A DNA stretch of 64,000 bases from Halichondria panicea. Lineage: Eukaryota; Porifera; Demospongiae; Suberitida; Halichondriidae. Below the pieces are notes generated by a model. That model saw only the letters and a program-made list of their open reading frames with translations, searched no databases and was not told the DNA's origin. Numbering within the stretch: the first letter of the stretch is position 1; each line of letters starts with the position of its first letter. This document shows positions 57,707 to 64,000 of this stretch, piece by piece. Both the position numbers and the translations under genes were made by a program. Location of the stretch: contig NC_087378.1 in NCBI RefSeq assembly GCF_963675165.1, positions 7,679,273 through 7,743,272 of the forward strand, read 5' to 3'.

Positions 57707-60385
57707 CTATGTACAAAGGTTACAGAGAAAAGAGTTTTCGTTTACAGGTCTCCCACACAAAGTGTGGAGCCACAGATTGCACTTCGAACATTGAGCCCAA
57801 TGAACTCGATCAGATGTACCATATTGCCTGTCATCTTCTTTGTAGCAAACAACACATGCATACATTAATGTCCACTTTAGACAGATTTTCTTTACAGTTA
57901 GCCATAGCAGCAACTGACAGTTTAGCAATCCCTGTATGTCGCGGCCTCTTGTTCTTTATTGACTGGAATCTGATTTGAGTTTCATTAAGCGCATTAGGTG
58001 AAGAACGGCTTTTGATTGGTAAGGTGGGATGCTCTTTCCTTGTTTCATATGCCTTAAGAACATTAATACCGCTTTTGATATGCTCAGTGACACTTCGAAC
58101 TGCATCATTACTGTCAGAAGATGTGAGTAGAGTGTGCAACTGGTGCAAATGATCAAATGCACTTTTCTTCAGCATATCAATTTGACCTCCAGCATTGGAG
58201 AGGATGGTACTTAAGTGTGTAGGATCATTAATGAGGGAAATAGCTTTTTGTCTCGATTCCTCAGTGCTTATTTCAGGAGAAATGTCTGAGCCTGATAAAT
58301 CATCTATAGAATTAGAAATCTCTGACCTATCCGTTTTGTCTGAAGCTGTAGTTAAAGAATGACTTTCAGTGGCTGAGTCTGCATGCACTTGTTGCATTGT
58401 TCGTGGATTTGGCCAGAAAGCATGTAGCATGGATGTGTTTACATATTGTAGTATGTACAACCGAGTCAACACATGAACAATTGTACATGTGGATGCATAC
58501 ATCACATGCTGCGCACCTCAGTTTGCAAGAGAAAGGACAGGACTGATTCTCCAAATGAACAGTGTACATTCTTCCGGAGGTTGTCTGAGAACTTATCTTC
58601 CATTCTTTGTTTGAAATCGATTGGAGATGACAGCCTTCAGAAATCATCTTAGAACTTTCTTTGTGCCTTCGATTTATTTCATTAATACGATAAGTTGTTT
58701 TCCCTTTATGAACTTTTTGTACTTGTTCAAAGGCCTTATTACGAGCAAGCTTCAAAAGAATATGTATAAGTTGATCAAGTCGTCGATTCTTCTTTCCTTC
58801 TAGATACACAATTTTCAGTACTCGATGAAAAGATTCCAAATACATGTTTGTGTTCACAAACTTGCCTATTCTGTAACAGGTTGCCCACTCTTCCACCCTT
58901 GGCGTGTAATTTCTTTGAAAGTAAGAGCAAAATTGTGGGTGACAATTTGATAAATTTCTGCAACAAACTTCGGAATTTGTCAGGTTGCAGTTCTGTCAGT
59001 AAAGTTCTCAAATGGTGATATACGTCAATTCGATTTTCATTGAGAGGAATACGCTCCTTAAGAGCTTTTCTCCAAGCACGATCTACGTGCCAGGCACACA
59101 GCAGTTTTGTGGTGTTGATACTGCTGTACGCAGCTGTCCAAGCACTCCAGTACTGCGTCGCATCATCTGACATGAACACTTGTGTGGAAAGGGGACCAGT
59201 TCTTTTCCTCAATTCTAGGAAAAAATAGGCCAGCATACAAGTGTCTTCTCGTGTAGTTATAGCCCACGCAACTGGAATTCCTTCCCCAAAATCGTCAACT
59301 ACCATAACAGTTACCAGCAGGTATTCGTAATAATTAGTTGAATGGGTGGCATCTACACAAATTACATTTCCTCCAAAAGCTTTCATCATCTCGAGCTGAA
59401 ACTGGGTTTGAAGTGCCAACAAAAAATCGTTGTCTTTCACTCCTTCTCTTTCACTAGACACCCCTTGCGGTTTGAAAGCAATAACTGGACAAAATTCCAT
59501 GCTTTTCAGCTCTTCGACCCATGCAGCAACACTTGTGTAATCGTTTGAGTGCTTTTGTACTCCATCCACATTGCACACTCTTTTGATATTCTGGATATCT
59601 TTTTTTGTGCTATGATGACACCGTTTCAGGCCACCTTCATCGACACTGTCTCTAATGTCATCTAGAATTCGATCTATCGTCACCCCTTGCAACAGTTTGT
59701 TGAATACAGCTAGCTTGAAGTCCTTAGGGAGTCGTAAATGCATTACATCTTCTTCTGGAGTGTGGCCATAATGCGTGGAACAAAAGTTAACCAGCACATT
59801 TCCTCCTGTGTGCTGACTTACAATTAGGTGAGCTGTACAGTAGACACCTAATTTTTCCGAGCCCTGCAACTTCGAATTTCTGAGGCCTTTTGTGGTTGAT
59901 CTAGATTTTCCTGATCTGTTACAATAGTAGTACCAAGTACGTACTCCACAGCGGACACGGGATCCACACGGCTGCACATACTGTGTGCAGGTTCGAGTTT
60001 CTTCACCCTCCTTCCATCTTAAAAACTCTGAAAAGCCAGAAAACTCATGTTTCTCTGTATAAACAGTTGTTTCGTGAGCTTGTGTTAGATGTTGGATTAA
60101 CTCTTGTACGAAACGAAATCTGTAAGAAAGAAACTAATAATAATGTGGAAGTTGCAGTTGCATGATCTGTGTAATCATGTGCCATTAAGTATTCAATCGA
60201 TCTAACCTGGAGTCACAAGTAATACAGCAGATATATCCAATTTCTGATGTTTCTTGTGAAGAGATTTCTTGGGTCAGATCTAGACTCTTCCCTAGAGCCT
60301 TTTCTCTGTGTTGCCTTACATGTCGAGCTAGACTACTGCTGTGTGCATAACTGCTTGAGCAAGACTTGCAAATATAGAGCGACAT
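57707..60385 (-). CDS. MULE transposase with C2H2, SWIM and PHD-like modules (frame-disturbed)
   Basis: DDE transposase of the Mutator-like superfamily, a plain DNA transposon. The start at 60385 gives a C2H2 finger: YICKSCSSSYAHSSSLARHV with RQH. After a short intron (donor near 60211, acceptor near 60120) comes FRFVQELIQHLTQAHET and a DNA-binding-like region (CGSRVRCGVRTWYYYCNRSG). The catalytic core has the first Asp in VICVDATHSTNYYEY, the second in VFMSDDATQYWSAWT followed by LLCAWHVDRAWRKAL, and the Glu expected in NTNMYLESFHRVLK. A SWIM zinc motif (CSCVDSVVHTTICKHIH) lies near 58450, and a C-terminal PHD-like finger (CVVCYKEDD, HWAQCSKCNLWLHTLC, FLCNLC) at 57860-57710. The modules fall in different frames: changes occur between the second Asp and the Glu (about 58900-58970), after the SWIM motif, and before the PHD-like finger. 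The first is not explained by any reasonable intron, so this copy is probably defective or mis-assembled. Confidence 0.78.
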
Positions 60386-60597
60386 TGAGCCAAATCCAGA
60401 ATATTATACACAGAGCAAACTATGATTTTGTTGAGACTTCTCCCGCTTGTTCAGGCTATTATAGACTGTAATTATGTACAGCACATGCGCGTAATCATCA
60501 ATTAAGTATTAATTTCGCTGCGAGTACCTAATTGTTGTTCCAAAGAAGAACCAGTTCGAAGAACAAGCTCATCATTGTATCATTGTGCCATATAACC
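60386..60597. promoter_or_regulatory. Divergent spacer of the transposon
   Basis: 212 bases between the transposase and ATPase start codons; it must hold both promoters. No sharp TATA box or palindrome was recognised. Confidence 0.45.
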
Positions 60598-63500
60598 ATG
60601 TGTGCATCACGAGAGACTGATGGAGACAGCAGTAGTATTTTCGGGGATTCTAATTCCACAAGCTCACAGGTGAGCATGCAGAGCTCACATTTCATTGCAC
60701 ATATTAATTGTTGAAGCCACATGCAGTTTGAGAAAATTCAGTTTAATTATTGTGCTGCATGTATATTCTTTCAGGATTCTGGAAAGGGAGAATTTTTTAT
60801 TAATTGGGAACTCGGAACTGCTGGGAAATCAGCAAAAGGAGAAGATAAGGCCATGTGTGATTTTGCAATCAGGCTGAAGACACTAGTGGAAGCGAGAGAA
60901 TTGACTGGGTTTTACTGTGAAGTGAAACGCGAAATGGATGGTGTTAGCAGGTACATCTAACCCTCCCTCTAACTATATACAGTTAATTACAGCACATGTG
61001 ACACACCTTGTAGCTTGTTAAGTGCATGGGTGTGCAATACCTCAATCTGTATAATATACTGCATACATCTTGTATGTATACATACTTTATCTTTGAGGGA
61101 TTTGTATAATTATAGCTGGTCAACTGCATGGGTATTTCCATTTTCCATTATAGTGCAATAAAAATTATTAAAACATACTTTCCACTGACTTATAGCTCAG
61201 CCATGTGCCTATAAATGATATTAAAAATGTAGAGTTTGGAACCCACAAATAAGTATATAGTTGTGGTTCCAACAATAGGCTGAAGTTGTGACTGTGGGAT
61301 ATCTGATATCACCAGAGCATAGTTTTCTCACATCATTTTTCTACTGTCATGTGTGCAGAAAAATATTATTGTTTTAGAGCACATGCAGGACGTGCTACCA
61401 ATGCAATATGCTACTAAACTGATCATTTGTTTCAAACATGCAGGAGATGTTTCTTCACAAGTGACTCTGCAAACCAGAAAGTAAAGTTCATCAGCCAGCT
61501 GAACAAGTCTTTTGGGAGCGGTGGTGGATTCACTTGTGCTTTTTCAGACTCCGAACTCACCAGATTTCTCCAGTTTCTCAAACGAGAGCATGCTTCGGAT
61601 ATTAAGATCTCCAAGGGAACCACCGTTATAGGATGCCAGCCTGGTAGCGATGTATGGGTGTTTGGTGATGACATCCATATCAAGTCTAACGGAGAGTGCA
61701 TATCTGCAACGGAAAGTCCCTATGTGTGGTCACCCAATTGCATAATGGCACAGTGTGACAAAGTCAGCTTCAATGAGCTTGTGCCGAAACTTTCCATCCA
61801 AAGCAGCTCAATGGAACCTTTGAAGGATCTCCTCGACGGCCTACAGATAGCCACCAAGCACAATTATCCGCGTGCTCTCCTTGTTCTTGGTGGAACCATA
61901 ATGTCTTGTCACTACACCCACATTGCTGCGAAGTATGGAGGATTTCCAATTGTGCTTGCTGTCGGACCAACTGAGACTGGCAAGTCAACTGCTCTAAAGG
62001 CTGCCCTGAGTATTTTTGGGATGGCCAAAGATGCCTTTTACGTTGAAGGTTCCAATGCTTATTTTATGGAAAGAAGTGCCCTCTCGTGTATGCCATATGG
62101 TATTGATGAGGCCACTGCACACAGCAAGCAGTTGGATGTTGTCAAGCTCATTGTCGACCTTCATGGAGCGGCTAAAACAGCCAATTTGCGTCGTGGTGCG
62201 TTTCTTCCACTGTCTGTACCTGTCATAGCAACCAATGACAAATTGAAGGATGATCCAAGGTGTGTACATAATTAGAATGTTATACACCACAATTTTCATA
62301 TAATTATATACAGCTATTTATACCTGCACTTTAAACTTTAATCACAGAGTGAAGAGCAGATGTGTGGAAATTTCCTTCCGAAGGCCAAAAGTTGGTCCCT
62401 CTACCGTTGAGGAAAGAAAGTCGAGACGTGACTTAGAGAGTTCAATCATTAACGGAACGCCTTCTGGCATTCTTCACTGGGTGATTTCTCTAAGACAAGA
62501 CCTCGAAAAAGATGGAGAGGCAGAGGTGGAGAGGATTTTGCAGCAGATCCTTCAGCTGCCTCAGTTTAGTGAACAACCCAGACTAGCGCAAAGCTGGGCT
62601 CTTATTCTTTACTTTACATTCAAGGTAAGTTTATTAATTAGTGCGCATTTGTTGATTGTTATTGAACCATACATGAAATCAAGATGGTACGCGCCTGTGG
62701 GAAGGATGAGCTGGAGAATGAAATAATGGCGTGTGTAACTCTAAATAGCACTGCAACTGAGGAAGGTACTGACAAAACTAGTTCTCTTGAAAGTGTTGTG
62801 ACTGACACAGTCAGGGAAGTGCTTGAGTACTGCAATGGAAAAGTCATAAGACAGGTAATAATACTGTTAGTAATTGAGTGTGCTGTGGTGATACCTAATT
62901 CTGGTTTCTGTTTACTTAATTAAAGGTGTTTCTAACCACTCATATTGGTGCTCTGAATGGCTTGCACTCTTACATAATAATATGCATACACTGTAACATA
63001 CATATATATATACAGGTACTCACCTTTGTCAGAACAAGGTTGATGGTAAGCAACCAAGAAGTTGTGGCAATCCATCTTTCTCACAACGGGCTGAAATTTA
63101 CTCATTCCCTTGATGAAATTAGAAATGCTGTCGACCAACTTGAGTGGGGGAAAGGCACGGACAGCAAAGATTTCCTGAATCCTACCAAACATAGTGGGAC
63201 GTTAATAAATAGGAAAACAAGTGATCGCGTAAGAGCTGCCAACATCTTTCTTAACAAACTTCCTAAAAATCTTCACGATGTACTTAGAAGGGGTAAGTTT
63301 GTCTTTACCTATTTTGTTTATAGTATCAGTGTCACAGAATAAACATTGTGTACACACGCAGTGACCGACCCTGAGACTCCATTGGCTGAAGTAATTAAGT
63401 GTGGGCTGGAAGTGGCTGAAAAAACTCCATGCAGTGAGGAAGAGGAAAACAGTGGGCCAGGCTTAACTACTGAAACAGAAGCTGTCGATGGGGACAAGAA

Positions 63501-63651
63501 ACATGCTACTGTAACAACATCACTGACTGAAACAGACGGTACATCTACTGATGGATCTGTCGATGATGGGGACAAGAAACGTGCTACAAGATCCTCGACT
63601 ATTGTGCCTCCTTTTTCCAAAAGACTTTGCAAGGGGAACAATATTTACTAA
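60598..63651 (+). CDS. Transposon-borne P-loop ATPase, DUF927/SF3-helicase-like, seven exons
   Basis: Exons: 60598-60669, 60775-60950, 61444-62259, 62348-62624, 62684-62854, 63015-63292, 63362-63651. All junctions keep frame with GT/AG ends, giving about 690 residues without an internal stop. Exon 3 has an N-terminal part (FSDSELTRFLQFLKREHASD, GCQPGSDVWVFGDDIHI) and then an ATPase core: Walker A VLAVGPTETGKSTALK, a Walker B-like SCMPYGIDEAT, and a sensor-like VPVIATNDKL. Exon 4 adds CVEISFRRPK. The layout (β-rich front, GPTETGKS loop, acidic I-D-E-A strand, T-N sensor) recalls DUF927 and related SF3-type helicases of phages and mobile elements; this assignment is by eye and uncertain. The C-terminal exon is acidic then basic, with a repeated VDGDKKHAT / DDGDKKRAT unit and RSSTIVPPFSKRL, possibly a nuclear signal. 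Intact, while its transposase partner is not. Confidence 0.7.
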
Positions 63652-63783
63652 CAATACTGGTTGAATATTATTCAGTGCGCTAAATTATATATAAGTGCAC
63701 GAAATGTGTTGTTTTGTTATAATCAATCTGTTGTCGTTACGTTCTACCATGCATGCATTGAATTGACAAATTTAATTATAAGA

Positions 63784-64000
63784 CTAACTCGACTCAGCAG
63801 ACTCGCTAGACTCTCCAGACTCTCCGGACTCTCCGGACTCTCCAGACTCTCCGGACTCTCCAGACTCTCCAGACTCTCAGGACTCTCCAGACTCTCCGGA
63901 CTCACTAGACTCTCCAGACTCTCAGGACTCTCGGGACTCTCGGGACTCTCAGGACTCGCTAGACTCTCCGGACTATAGCTAGACTCGCAGGACTCTCCAG
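63784..64000 (-). repeat. Right arm: inverted satellite array, runs off the window
   Basis: Starts at actcgactcagcagactcgc and continues as agactctcc / ggactctcc / ggactctca nonamers, the reverse complement of the left-arm satellite. At least 217 bases; the outer end lies beyond 64000. Confidence 0.9.

Larger units (their letters stand above)
56350..64000. mobile_element. Foldback-type MULE DNA transposon carrying an ATPase gene (right end outside window)
   Basis: A composite element: satellite arm (56350-57595), MULE transposase on the minus strand (60385-57707), ATPase gene on the plus strand (60598-63651), then the opposite-facing satellite arm (63784 onward). The gene ends lie about 112 and 132 bases from the arms, and the genes start 212 bases apart head to head. 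This compact symmetry argues that both genes belong to one element. MULE transposase plus long tandem-repeat inverted arms recalls Drosophila Foldback/NOF and the animal Phantom group of Mutator-like elements; membership is inference. The transposase frame is disturbed and the ATPase frame looks whole. Confidence 0.75.

Noticed and set aside
58380-58450. A roughly 64-base intron after the SWIM region of the transposase
   Set aside because: GT and AG ends exist, but using them would remove the conserved C-K-H of the SWIM motif, so a frame change is more likely.
58900-58970. Intron to explain the frame change inside the MULE catalytic region
   Set aside because: The only GT...AG pair in the right place is about 11 bases long, far too short.
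63661-63978. Open frame ending in RLSRLSGLSGL repeats
   Set aside because: Same satellite in the opposite orientation; not a protein.

Overview
The window looks like nuclear DNA of an early-branching, intron-rich but compact animal, most likely a demosponge. Genes are clearly animal (EIF2B4, TSFM, PHF20-like, PDCL3, RNF217, SNRNP48, GTPBP6, PRXL2A selenoprotein, ACP7-type phosphatase, LTV1, RPS8). Many introns are only 50-150 bases. Spacers are short and AT-rich, with many CA/TG microsatellites and small foldback elements. A Death-domain/ankyrin protein of the kind expanded in sponges is also present. The species assignment is inference from gene content; no organism was named.

Layout. 1-22.7 kb alternates strands almost perfectly, so spacers are by turns shared divergent promoters and shared convergent 3' ends: SLC17 transporter (-, cut by the window edge), EIF2B4 (+), TSFM (-), PHF20-like (+), PDCL3 (-), intronless RNF217 (+), SNRNP48 (-), GTPBP6 (+). 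22.9-36.4 kb holds one very large many-exon minus-strand gene (possibly two) that I cannot name. PRXL2A (UGA selenocysteine codon) and a purple acid phosphatase follow on the same strand. 41.0-53.2 kb is a duplicated accessory region: a DED-like helical gene (copy A), LTV1, then a Death-ankyrin gene whose last exons are a second copy (B) of the DED-like module, followed by a shrunken LTV1 pseudogene. So a block containing module + LTV1 was copied downstream, and the module copy appears to have been spliced in frame onto the ankyrin gene. 53.4-55.9 kb holds a small PPxY membrane protein (-) and RPS8 (+), head to head.

56.35 kb to the right edge is the most unusual part: a large DNA transposon. 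Its arms are inverted arrays of a degenerate roughly 9-base satellite (56350-57595 and 63784 to beyond 64000). Between them lie two divergent genes, each ending about 110-130 bases from its arm. One is a Mutator-like (MULE) transposase with C2H2, SWIM and PHD-type zinc-binding modules, whose reading frame is disturbed. The other is a seven-exon, apparently intact P-loop ATPase resembling DUF927/SF3-helicase-like proteins. This is a Foldback/Phantom-like architecture with an unexpected ATPase partner, and it is my best candidate for an undescribed system.

Fine-scale structure worth reading: two introns in which a minisatellite has copied a real splice site (donor in EIF2B4, acceptor plus exon start in GTPBP6), at least six copies of one foldback repeat family, a second repeat family in two introns of the large unnamed gene, and several introns whose 3' splice sites follow CA repeats. 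All coordinates, splice sites and identities were read by eye; none was checked by alignment or transcript data.
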